Source: Verrucomicrobiia bacterium
GTDB lineage: Bacteria > Verrucomicrobiota > Verrucomicrobiia > Palsa-1439
Reading direction: 5' to 3'
NCBI GenBank assembly: GCA_022072455.1
Contig: JAJVHY010000013.1
Location: 62,001 to 126,000 of the forward strand
Length of the DNA stretch: 64,000 nucleotides
The position numbers and the translations under genes were made by a program. Below, in pieces: positions 22,254 to 30,672 of this stretch (position 1 is its first letter; each line of letters begins with the position of its first letter). The notes below the pieces were generated by a model. It searched no databases. It was not told the origin of the DNA and worked only from the letters and a program-made list of their open reading frames with translations.

Positions 22254-23059
22254 CCCCCTTTCTCATCGCCACCCTCCTCCTTGCCAGTGGGCTCACCTGC
22301 CGGGCTTGGGGTCCCGACGGACACCAAATCGTGAGCCGCATCGCCGAAAAACACCTCTCCCCGGCAACCCTGCGCCACCTCAGCGAACTCATCACCGGCA
22401 GCATCGCCGATACCGCCTTGGCCAGTTGGGCCGACGAAGTCCGCCGGACCCGCCCAGAAACCGCTCCGTGGCACTACGTGGACATCCCGGTCGGCGCAGC
22501 GCGACTCGACCTCGACCATGCTTGTCCCTCCCCCACCGGCTGCGTCATCTCCGCCATCGAACAATTCCAAAAAGTCTTGGCCGACAAACAAACCAATACC
22601 GCCACCCGTGTCGAAGCGCTGAAATTTCTCGTCCACTTCGTTGGCGACGTCCACATGCCCCTGCACTGCGCTGAACGCAACCACGACCACGGCGGTAACA
22701 CCGTCTGTGTCCGCTGGCCCGGTGAAGACAAAGCCACCAAACTCCATGCCGTCTGGGATATCCACTTCGTCCAAACCAACCTGCATCTCGCCGGCCTGAC
22801 GGCGCTGCCCTATGCCGATCAACTGGCCGGCACAATTACACCCGCTCAGTCCGCCGCCTGGAGCACCGGCACTGTGGCAGATTGGGCGTGGGAATCCCAC
22901 CAACTGGCCGTCGCCCAAGTCTATCCCGGCATTCCGGAAAACGGCAATGCATTCGACCTCCCCGCCTCCTACATTGAAGCCAACCGGGCCAGTGTCACCG
23001 TCCAACTCACCAAAGCCGGCCTACGGCTCGCCCGGTTACTTGACGAAGCCCTCCGGTAA
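22250..23059 (+). CDS. Secreted S1/P1-type zinc nuclease
   Basis: 269 residues. A signal peptide (residues 1-19) ends in CRA, so the mature protein should start with WGPDGH. S1/P1 enzymes use the N-terminal Trp and the nearby His as zinc ligands, and cleavage here would expose exactly these (Trp20, His25). Further ligands are visible: ASWADE, APWHYVD, LVHFVGDVHMPLHC, NHDHGGN and LHAVWDIHF. It would degrade single-stranded nucleic acid or 3'-nucleotides in the periplasm or outside, perhaps for phosphate scavenging. It is coupled by ATGA to the response regulator. Confidence 0.92.
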   Translation: MTPFLIATLLLASGLTCRAWGPDGHQIVSRIAEKHLSPATLRHLSELITGSIADTALASWADEVRRTRPETAPWHYVDIPVGAARLDLDHACPSPTGCVISAIEQFQKVLADKQTNTATRVEALKFLVHFVGDVHMPLHCAERNHDHGGNTVCVRWPGEDKATKLHAVWDIHFVQTNLHLAGLTALPYADQLAGTITPAQSAAWSTGTVADWAWESHQLAVAQVYPGIPENGNAFDLPASYIEANRASVTVQLTKAGLRLARLLDEALR

Positions 23060-23138
23060 CACACAGCCAGATAGTCGCACCGACCGCGAACTGACTTCAT
23101 CGTGAGTGTCAGACAGAAGCCGACCTCACGCTCCCACC

Positions 23139-23705
23139 TTACCGGCTGTTGATCAACGCCATGATCTCCGTCCGCGTCCGAATGTCGCGCGCAAATGCGC
23201 CTCGCATCGCGGAAGTGATGACCGATGTGCCGGGTTTCTTCACCCCGCGCATCGTCATGCACGTATGCACCGCCTCGCAGACCACGGCAACGCCTTGCGG
23301 TTTCAACTCCGTGTTGATGATGTCCGCCACCTGACTCGTCAACCGTTCCTGCACCTGCGGCCGGCGCGCAAACGATTCGACGACGCGCGCCAACTTAGAA
23401 ATCCCCACCACGCTGCCGTTGGGAATGTAGGCCACATGCGCCTTGCCGAAAAACGGCATCAGGTGATGCTCGCACATCGAGAAGAACGCGATGTCCTTGA
23501 CCAACACGACCTCGTGGTGATCCTCATCGAATTTTTTGCTGAGAGCCGTGCGGGGATTCTGTTCACCATGGCCGAATATTTCCGCATACATCCGGGCCAC
23601 GCGGGCCGGTGTCTCCCGCAAACCGTCGCGGTTGGGATCTTCGCCAATCGCCCGCAACAACATGCTCACCGCCCGCTGCACCTTCGCTTGATCAACCCGT
23701 TTCAT
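23139..23705 (-). CDS. folE: GTP cyclohydrolase I
   Basis: 188 residues. It converts GTP to 7,8-dihydroneopterin triphosphate, the first step to tetrahydrofolate and other pterins. [14 protein letters not shown] is the family signature, [12 protein letters not shown] carries zinc ligand Cys78, and [12 protein letters not shown] supplies the His and Cys149. The zinc set is complete, so this is the zinc enzyme rather than FolE2. The ATG at 23705 was preferred over one 19 codons upstream, because the N-terminus then matches the family and a good promoter lies just before it. The intergenic stretch 23060-23138 shows nothing clear. Confidence 0.95.
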   Translation of the reverse strand: MKRVDQAKVQRAVSMLLRAIGEDPNRDGLRETPARVARMYAEIFGHGEQNPRTALSKKFDEDHHEVVLVKDIAFFSMCEHHLMPFFGKAHVAYIPNGSVVGISKLARVVESFARRPQVQERLTSQVADIINTELKPQGVAVVCEAVHTCMTMRGVKKPGTSVITSAMRGAFARDIRTRTEIMALINSR

Positions 23706-23713
23706 GTGGTCGC

Positions 23714-23741
23714 AGGATAGCTTGACCGGCGCGAGAGTCAA
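23714..23741 (-). promoter_or_regulatory. Candidate folE promoter
   Basis: On the - strand, TTGACT (23741-23736), a 16-base spacer, then TATCCT (23719-23714). The expected transcript start would be near 23707, almost at the folE start codon (23705), which suggests a leaderless message. Confidence 0.45.
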
Positions 23742-23755
23742 GGAAGTGCCGGGAA

Positions 23756-23783
23756 TTGACACCCCTCACGAAACTGCTACTAA
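23756..23783 (+). promoter_or_regulatory. Candidate promoter of the small membrane protein gene
   Basis: TTGACA (23756-23761), a 16-base spacer and TACTAA (23778-23783). The expected transcript start falls at about 23790, the A of the start codon, so the mRNA may be leaderless. It is back to back with the folE promoter. Confidence 0.45.
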
Positions 23784-23789
23784 GTACCC

Positions 23790-24032
23790 ATGAAATCCAC
23801 TCCATTCCTCGTCGGCTTGTTATTGGCGGCTTCCAGTTTTGCGTATGGCAACCATCGTTACCTGCACAAAAACACTGCCACCTTCACCGTCGGCAACACC
23901 AAAAGCAGTTTCACTAACCCACTCGCGGACAAAAAACTCTTCGGCAACTGGGTCCAAGAAGAATGGCTCTTCGCCATCGCTTTACCCGCTGCATTTCTCG
24001 CCGGCGGCGCTGCTTTGGCGCTCAAGAAATAA
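23790..24032 (+). CDS. Small secreted or membrane protein, unknown
   Basis: 80 residues. An N-terminal signal-like segment (residues 5-18, ending SFAYG) is followed by a polar middle with several Lys, Asn and Thr, and a C-terminal hydrophobic helix (about residues 59-77) ending in LKK. It has its own convincing promoter, which supports it being real. It lies 60 bases before the large secreted/membrane protein gene and could be the first gene of that unit. No family was recognised. Confidence 0.55.
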   Translation: MKSTPFLVGLLLAASSFAYGNHRYLHKNTATFTVGNTKSSFTNPLADKKLFGNWVQEEWLFAIALPAAFLAGGAALALKK

Positions 24033-24092
24033 TTGCGTCCCCCAACTTTTCCCTTCCCCGCCGGCCCCGGTATCGGTAAGACTTCTGACCGC

Positions 24093-26462
24093 ATGTTTCG
24101 CTGTCTGCTTGCCGGCTTTCTCATCACCTGCCTTGCCGCCGTGTCACACGCGGCGACCACGGAATTGCCGGCCATTCGCAACACCACGCTCGGCTTTGGC
24201 CACCAGTTTCCCAATCGCCAGTGGACTCCGTTGCGCGTTGACCTCGACAATCCTGGCCCCGAGATCCACGCCACCATCGTCATTGAACCCAGCAGCCGCG
24301 CCCAAGGCCAATCCATCGCCATCAGCAAACCCGTCTGGTTGCCCGCCCGCTCGCGACGGACGATTTTCCTGACCGTCTTCCCCGACGTCTCCGAAGCTCC
24401 CCCCATCCAAAAACCGGGCCAAGAGAAAAACATCGCCCCCGCCGTGGCCACCGTCTTCAGCGCCAAACTCACCGATGGCAGCCTCAAAGTCTGGTCGCAA
24501 TACAATGTCATGGGCAAAGCCATTCCCGATCACACCGCCCTCATGCTCGTGGCCGACTCCCGGCTGACCTCCTACCGGATCCCCAGCGAACTCCCCCATG
24601 GTTGGTCGCGGAAACCACTCCACCGCGTCGTGCTCACACCCCGTGACCTGCCGGCTCACGCGGTCGCATATGGCAGCGTCCGCACCGTCGTCCTCGGCGA
24701 CCTCGGCACCGCCTCGCTTCACACCATGCAACGCAGCGCGCTTCTTGACTGGGTTCGTGCCGGCGGCACCTTGGTCATCCCGGCCACCACCAATCCCCCG
24801 GCCTTCCTCGCCCCCCTCTTGCCGGTCGAATTTGCCGCTCTGGACCGGCTCGCCACTGAACCGCGCCTCAGCCGCTGGGGCCCGCCCACCATCTTCAACG
24901 ACGGGCTCCTCTTTCGCCGCATGGCTCTGCGCGACGGCACCGTCTTGGCCGGCGACAGTAACTCCCCACTCCTCGCCGCCCGCCGCGAAGGACTCGGCAG
25001 CATCGTCACCTGCGCGCTCGACACCGGCAACTTCGAGTTCCAGCGCTGGCCCGGCGCCACCAATTTCAACCAAGAACTCATCAGCTACTCTCTCAAAACC
25101 ATTCCCGATGCCGACCGGCTGTTTGAGCGCGCCAGCGGCACCGACACAATTCTCTCAAGCCTTGCCGGCATCAAAGTCCTTGGCCGCGCCCCGCTCCTCG
25201 CCTACCTCGCGTTCCTCGTCGCCGGCATGATTGCCGTGCTCTACACCTTTCGGCTGACCCGCACGCCGGAACGCGGCTGGACAGTTGTCGCCATCCTCGC
25301 CGTCGTCACGGGCGCCGTGGTAGTCGTCGCCGCCGACCGCTGGAAAGGCCAACCGCAGCCCTTTCTCAACGAACTCAACGCCGTCGCTGTCAGCCCTGAC
25401 GCGCGCCAGGCTGTCGTGCACACTGCTCTCGGCCTATACTCACCGCGCGCTGCCGCCTACGATCTGGCGATGCCGACCGAAACCGTGCAATTGCGGCCGC
25501 GAACCGGGACTGGCGTCACGCCGGACCCGTTCAGCCTCCGCGTGGATGCGGATCTGCGAGTGGCCGGCCTCGCCGTCCGCGCCAACGACATGCGCGCGAT
25601 GTTCGGCCAAGCTATCCTCCCGGCCGCTTCGCAACCGCACGCCCGCGGGCGGGTGACCGAGGCCGGCTTCGAACTGACCGTTTCCAATTCGACCCCGCAG
25701 TCGCTCGAAGATTGTTTTTTCAAACACAACCGTTTCGTCGCACCGCTCGGTGATTTACCGGCGGGGGCGGCCAAGACCTTTCGCAATCTGGAAACCGGTG
25801 AGGCCTTCAGTTCCCGCGTCGTCCAAAACGCCGGTGACGAACTCCGCGCGCGCATCCGCCGACTCTTCTTTCCCGACCCGGTTTACACCCTCGCTCGGCA
25901 ACGCCTTTTCGATTCCTCCGGCTACCGGGAACGCGGGCCCGGCGTCTACGCCTGGACCGACAAACCACTCTTCCCGGCCACGACCGAACAACGTCTCGCC
26001 CGCCGCGCCGTCAACTTCTGGAACATCGAAACCCCGGTCACCTACGAGGGCCGGCAACTGACAGTGCCGCGCGGGTTCATGCCGTTGCGGCTCAAAAACA
26101 AAGACGCCCGCACCGTCGAACGCGCCGAAGGCCGGTACTCCGGGACACGCGGCAGCACAATCCTCGCCGAATTCAGCTTGCCGGCAGCCTGCCCGGATTT
26201 GCAGATCACCAGCGCCAAGATCATCGTCAACTTCCGGGGCAGCGCTTTCCGCCACAACGTCCAAATCCAGTCCGCCGACGAACGCCGCCACACGGCGCTC
26301 ACCGGCGACACCATCCCCAATCCCGCCCAATGGTACGACCCGGCCACCCGTTCCCTGACTGTGAAGGTGGAAATCGAGCCGGTCGGCCTCGCCGAATCCG
26401 CCGCGGTTAACTACTGGCAGATTCGCGAACTTGACCTGGAAATCGGAGGTACCGTCCCGTGA
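24093..26462 (+). CDS. Large envelope protein linked to an ABC transporter, unknown
   Basis: 789 residues from the ATG at 24093, which begins a clear signal peptide (FRCLLAGFLITCLAAVSHA). The first 340 residues contain a beta-rich part and a stretch LVADSRL...VLGDLGTAS...LLDWVRAGGTLVIP, resembling the glutamine-amidotransferase-like domains of some transporter-associated proteins. Two adjacent membrane helices follow around residues 365-425. The C-terminal 370 residues are probably extracytoplasmic beta domains. It is coupled (GTGA overlap) to an ABC ATPase and then a permease, so it is likely a subunit or partner of that exporter. Confidence 0.7.
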   Translation: MFRCLLAGFLITCLAAVSHAATTELPAIRNTTLGFGHQFPNRQWTPLRVDLDNPGPEIHATIVIEPSSRAQGQSIAISKPVWLPARSRRTIFLTVFPDVSEAPPIQKPGQEKNIAPAVATVFSAKLTDGSLKVWSQYNVMGKAIPDHTALMLVADSRLTSYRIPSELPHGWSRKPLHRVVLTPRDLPAHAVAYGSVRTVVLGDLGTASLHTMQRSALLDWVRAGGTLVIPATTNPPAFLAPLLPVEFAALDRLATEPRLSRWGPPTIFNDGLLFRRMALRDGTVLAGDSNSPLLAARREGLGSIVTCALDTGNFEFQRWPGATNFNQELISYSLKTIPDADRLFERASGTDTILSSLAGIKVLGRAPLLAYLAFLVAGMIAVLYTFRLTRTPERGWTVVAILAVVTGAVVVVAADRWKGQPQPFLNELNAVAVSPDARQAVVHTALGLYSPRAAAYDLAMPTETVQLRPRTGTGVTPDPFSLRVDADLRVAGLAVRANDMRAMFGQAILPAASQPHARGRVTEAGFELTVSNSTPQSLEDCFFKHNRFVAPLGDLPAGAAKTFRNLETGEAFSSRVVQNAGDELRARIRRLFFPDPVYTLARQRLFDSSGYRERGPGVYAWTDKPLFPATTEQRLARRAVNFWNIETPVTYEGRQLTVPRGFMPLRLKNKDARTVERAEGRYSGTRGSTILAEFSLPAACPDLQITSAKIIVNFRGSAFRHNVQIQSADERRHTALTGDTIPNPAQWYDPATRSLTVKVEIEPVGLAESAAVNYWQIRELDLEIGGTVP

Positions 26463-27403
26463 TCCGGACCGAAAATCTGACAAAAAAATACGAAAACTTC
26501 CTCGCCCTCGACAACCTCACCCTCAACGTCGCCGAAAAGGAAATCTTCGGCTACATCGGCCCCAACGGTTCCGGCAAGACGACAACGATCCGCATCCTCG
26601 CCGGCATGATGGCCCCCACCGCCGGCAAGGCGGAAGTCGGCGGCATTGACGTCGTCGCACAGCCGCGCCGCGCGAAAGAAGTCGTCGGTTACTGCCCCGA
26701 CGCCGTCGGCGTTTACCGGGGGATGCGGGTGTGGGAGTATTTGGACTTCTTCGCGGCGGCGCACCGGATCCCGAAAGCGAAACGTCAATCGCGCGTTGAC
26801 GATGTCCTCAAGATCACCGGCGCGGATGAGATGAAGGATTACTTCGTGGACTCGCTCTCGCACGGCATGCGGCAGCGCGTTGGCATTGCGCGGACATTGA
26901 TTCACGATCCGAAAGTTCTTTTCCTAGATGAACCCACCAATGGTCTCGACCCGCGTGCCCGCATCGAGATGCGCGCGTTGTTGAAGACGCTTCAGCAACT
27001 CGGCAAGACGATTCTGGTTTCTTCGCACATCCTGCCGGAACTGGCGACGACGTGTGACCGGGTCGGCATCATTGAACAAGGCAAGATGTTGTTGTGCGAC
27101 CGGGTGGAACGCGTGCTGCACCAGATCGAAGACCGCCGGATGATCGAGATCGAAGTCACCGGCGAAGCCGGCAAGACTGCCGATTACCTCAAGACCAAGA
27201 CCGAAGTCCAGCAAGTCGTCGGCAACATGATCCGCGTCTCACTCGCCGGCAAAGACGAAGACATCGTCACCTTGCTCGCCGAACTGGTGAAACAAGGTCA
27301 CGGGGTACTCTGGTACCGCGAAGTCCCGGTCGAGTTGGAGCACGTCTACCTGAAAATCACCGCTGCCGCCAAGGCCGGCAAACGGCGGGTTGACAATGAT
27401 TGA
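26459..27403 (+). CDS. ABC transporter ATP-binding protein
   Basis: 314 residues. Walker A is GPNGSGKTT (residues 34-42), the signature is LSHGMRQRVGIARTL, and Walker B is VLFLDEPTNGLDP, followed by the switch His in SSHILPE. The C-terminal 90 residues form the extension common in ABC-2 exporter ATPases of the GldA/NatA/CcmA type. It energises the permease encoded next, with which it overlaps by 8 bases. The GTG start overlaps the upstream stop. Substrate unknown. Confidence 0.93.
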   Translation: MIRTENLTKKYENFLALDNLTLNVAEKEIFGYIGPNGSGKTTTIRILAGMMAPTAGKAEVGGIDVVAQPRRAKEVVGYCPDAVGVYRGMRVWEYLDFFAAAHRIPKAKRQSRVDDVLKITGADEMKDYFVDSLSHGMRQRVGIARTLIHDPKVLFLDEPTNGLDPRARIEMRALLKTLQQLGKTILVSSHILPELATTCDRVGIIEQGKMLLCDRVERVLHQIEDRRMIEIEVTGEAGKTADYLKTKTEVQQVVGNMIRVSLAGKDEDIVTLLAELVKQGHGVLWYREVPVELEHVYLKITAAAKAGKRRVDND

Positions 27404-29063
27404 TAACCCCATTCTCCACCGCGAACTGACAAGCGCACTGCGCAGTCGGCTGACGTTTTTGCTGACGGCGTTGTATCTTGCCGGGCTGGCCGCGGTGGTT
27501 TGGTTTCTCTGGCCAACCGAGGGCATTTACTCGTTGGCGGCGCAGTCCACGCGGTCGGTGTTGCTCGTGTTCACCATCGGGCAATTGTTGCTGGTGATGT
27601 TGTACGCGCCGGCATTTGGCGCGACGGCCATTACCGTCGAGAAGGAACAGAACTCATACGAGCTGTTGTTCACGACTCAATTAAGTCCGACCGCCATCAT
27701 CACCGGTAAGCTTTTTTCTTCGGTGACGTGTCTGCTCCTCCTCCTCGTGCTCTCGTTTCCAATTTTCACAGCGTGTTTTTTTCTCGGGGCAGTTTCAGTC
27801 CCGGAGACCATCATCATCTATGGACTGACCGGTTTGACGGCGCTGTTTCTCGCATTAATGGGTTTGGCAATCAGTGCGGCGCGGCCCACTTCACACTCGG
27901 CTTTGGTAACGACTTATTTGTTGATTCTGGCATTGAACGCCCTGCCGTGGATTCCGTACGTCATTTTGCAGTCGCGCCCCGAAGCAGCCTACTGGACGGT
28001 GTTGGTGCGGGCGTGCAGTCCGTTGGCGGCTATTGCATCGGTAATTGTGCCGGGGTTTGATCTCGCGCCCGGTGGCGGCCCAACTGGGTTGCCGGCTTCG
28101 TGGAAGATTTTTGTGGGGTTTACCGGCGGCCTGTCCTTGGCGTTGCTGGGCTATTTGCTCGCGAGCGTCTACCGTTCCGCCCGACAACCGGCGCGGGCTC
28201 ACACGCCAGTCATTGATGACCCCAAACTCCTGGCGCAACGAAAACTTCGCTTCCCGTTCTATCTCATTGATCCGATTCGGCGGCGCGGGCATATCCCGGA
28301 TTGGATCAACCCCGTTTTTGCGCGGGAAATGCGGGCGCAAGCGTTTGGCGGCGGTATCTGGATTTTCCGGTGCGCCTACATCTGTCTGGCCGGCTCGATG
28401 ATCCTGATGTCGCTCGTCGCCGGGAACATCGCGTTGGGCAGTCCGGACTTGATTCGCACAGTGGCGTTAGTGTTTCAACTCGGCTTGATCGTCCTCGTCG
28501 TGCCGTCGTTGACCGTCGGCGCGATTACCCAGGAACGCGAACGCGGCAATCTCGACTTGCTGCGGCAGACACGGATCACCGCGTGGCAATTCCTATTCGG
28601 CAAGCTCTTCACGGCGACGGTGTTTGTGCTGTTCGTGGTGATCGGAGCAATCCCGTTGTGGTTCTCGATCTACTACCTCAAGACCAATACTCTGGAACAA
28701 ATCTTCATCGCTTGGAAAATCATCGGCGCAACGATCCTGCTGGCGTTGATGACCGGCCTCGTCAGTTCGGCAATCGCAAACAAAACAGCCGCAGCGACCG
28801 GGATTGCCTACGGAATCCTGGCGCTGCTCTCGGTCGCTACATTCTTCCCGCTCTTGCTTGACGAAAATCTGGCGGGCAACGTCCGCGATGTGATTTTGGC
28901 CCTGAATCCCTTCGCCGGCGCGATTCAGGCGCTGACGACCGAGTACTTCAGTGAATCGCGTGAGTTATGGCAAACGCACATCAATTTTGTGCTGGTGTTG
29001 AGTGGCGTGTTTTTTGTGATTGCCACCCGGCGGATTTGGCTAATGCTCGCGCCGGAAAAATGA
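27396..29063 (+). CDS. ABC-2 type transporter permease
   Basis: 555 residues from the ATG at 27396; a TTG two codons earlier is also in frame. There are about twelve hydrophobic segments, in two similar halves: the first half has TVEKEQNSYELLFTTQLSPTAI and the second TQERERGNLDLLRQTRITAWQ. Both are the coupling-helix motif (E-x-E then LL) of ABC-2 permeases. The protein therefore looks like two fused permease halves that could work with two copies of the ATPase. It is coupled to the ATPase upstream and to a secreted HEAT protein downstream (ATGA). Confidence 0.85.
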   Translation: MIDNPILHRELTSALRSRLTFLLTALYLAGLAAVVWFLWPTEGIYSLAAQSTRSVLLVFTIGQLLLVMLYAPAFGATAITVEKEQNSYELLFTTQLSPTAIITGKLFSSVTCLLLLLVLSFPIFTACFFLGAVSVPETIIIYGLTGLTALFLALMGLAISAARPTSHSALVTTYLLILALNALPWIPYVILQSRPEAAYWTVLVRACSPLAAIASVIVPGFDLAPGGGPTGLPASWKIFVGFTGGLSLALLGYLLASVYRSARQPARAHTPVIDDPKLLAQRKLRFPFYLIDPIRRRGHIPDWINPVFAREMRAQAFGGGIWIFRCAYICLAGSMILMSLVAGNIALGSPDLIRTVALVFQLGLIVLVVPSLTVGAITQERERGNLDLLRQTRITAWQFLFGKLFTATVFVLFVVIGAIPLWFSIYYLKTNTLEQIFIAWKIIGATILLALMTGLVSSAIANKTAAATGIAYGILALLSVATFFPLLLDENLAGNVRDVILALNPFAGAIQALTTEYFSESRELWQTHINFVLVLSGVFFVIATRRIWLMLAPEK

Positions 29064-30463
29064 AAACTCTTTTTTTCATTGGCCTGCTGACCGCAGGCTC
29101 GACGTTCGCCCAGCTCATTGAAACGAACTTGGAAACCGGCATCATCCTCCTGCCGGTTAAGGATCGCGCGACGCACGCCATGCTGCGAGCCAGCCTGCGC
29201 GAAAATGACCCGCTCCTCCGCATCCAAGGATTGGTGGCACTCCAAACCATTCGTGATCCTGCCGACCTCGAGCTGATCAGTCAAATGACCAATGACCCGA
29301 TTGCGACTGTTCGCGAGCAAGCACTCAATCGGCCACCGCCAGCACCCGTAAGCGTCATCAAGGCACCGACAAATCCTGCGGAGGTCCGGCAAGGACTTTC
29401 CAATAATAGTCGGCTCACGCAACAATTGGCCGTGGATGCTGTCGCGAAACTGCAACTGACCGACTTGGCTGCCGAACTCTTGCCGTTGTTGGAAAGTTCT
29501 GACTCCGTTCTCCGTCGGCACGTTTGCGAGGCACTCGGCACACTTCGTGTCGAACAGAGCGCCGCGCTGGCCCGCCAACTGGCGCGGGACGATGATCCAT
29601 TCGTTCGACGAGCCGCCGCCGAGGCATTAGTGGCGATTCACAGCGACCAAGGGCGCGCCGCGCTCATGGAATTATTGCACCATCAGAACGCATTGGTCCG
29701 AGCCGAATCTGCCCGGGCACTCGGTGGCTGGCGGCAACCAGCGATCGCCACCATGCTCCATCCGCTGCTCCTCGACACAGATGCCCAAGTTGCCCGCGCC
29801 GCCGCCGATGCCATCGGCCAACTCGGCAATCCCGCCTCCCGGCAACCAATGCTCGCGGCTCTTACAAAATGTCAGCCCTTTGCCCAAGCCCGCGTTGTTT
29901 GGGCACTCGGCGCACTCCGCGCGACCGATGCCGTCCCGGCACTTATTGAACTGATCAAGACCGGCAGTGATGAAACGCAGTCCAATGCCGCCGAAGCTCT
30001 CGGTAAACTCGGCGACACGCAGGCGGTGCTTCCCCTCCGCAAAGTTCTCACGGATATGCGATCCCATGGTCCAACCACCCGGCAGCGCGCCATCGAAGCG
30101 CTGCGCCTGCTCGGCGACCGGGACTCAATCAAGCGGATCATGCAAATCATCACTGAAAAAATCGTCCCCCCCCCGCCGGGTTCAAATGAACCAAGCTACG
30201 ACATGGACGACACGCGCGCAGAAGGGGTCCGGTACCTCGAATATCTCGGCATCCCAGCTTTGGGCGAACAAATGTTGGCGAAGCTGACCGATATGCCGTC
30301 CTACACGCTGCGCCAAGTCATTGCCGGGATGCTCAGCAAACTCAACGGCCAACCATACATGGCAGCGTACACGACGGACTGCCGGCATTATCTGATGGAA
30401 AGTTCTGACGGTGAGTACTACCCCCAATCGCCCCCGCCGCCTGGAGTTGTGCCTGTTCCGTGA
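29060..30463 (+). CDS. Secreted HEAT-repeat protein
   Basis: 467 residues from the ATG overlapping the permease stop. A signal peptide (MKTLFFIGLLTAGSTFAQ) is followed by roughly ten HEAT/PBS-type helical repeats with the usual ALG..R...AVP.L pattern, for example SVLRRHVCEALGTL and ALVRAESARALGGW. Such solenoids act as binding scaffolds. Coupling to the ABC exporter suggests an extracytoplasmic partner of that complex. A Pro-rich tail closes the protein (PPPPGVVPVP). Confidence 0.8.
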   Translation: MKTLFFIGLLTAGSTFAQLIETNLETGIILLPVKDRATHAMLRASLRENDPLLRIQGLVALQTIRDPADLELISQMTNDPIATVREQALNRPPPAPVSVIKAPTNPAEVRQGLSNNSRLTQQLAVDAVAKLQLTDLAAELLPLLESSDSVLRRHVCEALGTLRVEQSAALARQLARDDDPFVRRAAAEALVAIHSDQGRAALMELLHHQNALVRAESARALGGWRQPAIATMLHPLLLDTDAQVARAAADAIGQLGNPASRQPMLAALTKCQPFAQARVVWALGALRATDAVPALIELIKTGSDETQSNAAEALGKLGDTQAVLPLRKVLTDMRSHGPTTRQRAIEALRLLGDRDSIKRIMQIITEKIVPPPPGSNEPSYDMDDTRAEGVRYLEYLGIPALGEQMLAKLTDMPSYTLRQVIAGMLSKLNGQPYMAAYTTDCRHYLMESSDGEYYPQSPPPPGVVPVP

Positions 30464-30473
30464 TATCCCAGAG

Positions 30474-30502
30474 TTGACGCCACCACCTTCGACTGCTACA
30501 TA
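30474..30502 (+). promoter_or_regulatory. Candidate promoter of the leuA leader
   Basis: TTGACG at 30474-30479, a 17-base spacer and TACATA at 30497-30502. Transcription should start near 30509, only about four bases before the leader-peptide ATG at 30513. It lies 11 bases after the HEAT gene stop. Confidence 0.5.
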
Positions 30503-30512
30503 TTCACTTGTA

Positions 30513-30581
30513 ATGAAACGCAACCTTAACCTGCTGCTGGTGTTGCTGGGTCTGACTCTGACGGGTCGGACGGCGGGTTGA
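30513..30581 (+). CDS. leuL: Leucine-rich leader peptide of the leuA attenuator
   Basis: A 22-codon open frame (ATG 30513, TGA 30579-30581) with eight leucine codons, at positions 5, 7, 8, 9, 11, 12, 14 and 16. This is far above chance and matches the logic of leu-operon leader peptides. A ribosome would stall here when charged leucyl-tRNA is scarce. The last codons (30567-30579) form the antiterminator strand. No Shine-Dalgarno is possible if transcription starts near 30509, so translation may be leaderless. The gene symbol is given by analogy. Confidence 0.72.
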   Translation: MKRNLNLLLVLLGLTLTGRTAG

Positions 30582-30618
30582 GTTTTGCACTGAGAAACCG
30601 TAAACAACCCACTGTCCG
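30567..30618 (+). promoter_or_regulatory. Antiterminator pairing of the leuA attenuator
   Basis: Segment 30567-30579 (CGGACGGCGGGTT) can pair with 30606-30618 (AACCCACTGTCCG), the 5' arm of the terminator: 11 Watson-Crick pairs, one G-U pair and one C-A mismatch out of 13. The two structures exclude each other. Stalling of the ribosome on the Leu codons upstream would leave 30567-30579 free and favour read-through. Confidence 0.65.
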
Positions 30619-30644
30619 GATCGGACAGTGGGTTTTGCATTTTC
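30606..30644 (+). terminator. Intrinsic terminator (attenuator) before leuA
   Basis: A perfect 13-bp stem: AACCCACTGTCCG (30606-30618), a 3-base loop, and CGGACAGTGGGTT (30622-30634), followed by a T-rich tail to 30643. It lies 25 bases after the leader peptide stop and about 30 bases before leuA, the expected place for an attenuator. Confidence 0.78.
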
Positions 30645-30672
30645 CACTGTCTTCCCCGGCAAAAAGGACAAC

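Noticed and set aside
30606-30644. The hairpin taken only as a terminator for the upstream HEAT gene
   Set aside because: A promoter and a Leu-rich leader lie between the HEAT stop and the hairpin, and an alternative pairing exists, so attenuation of leuA explains it better.
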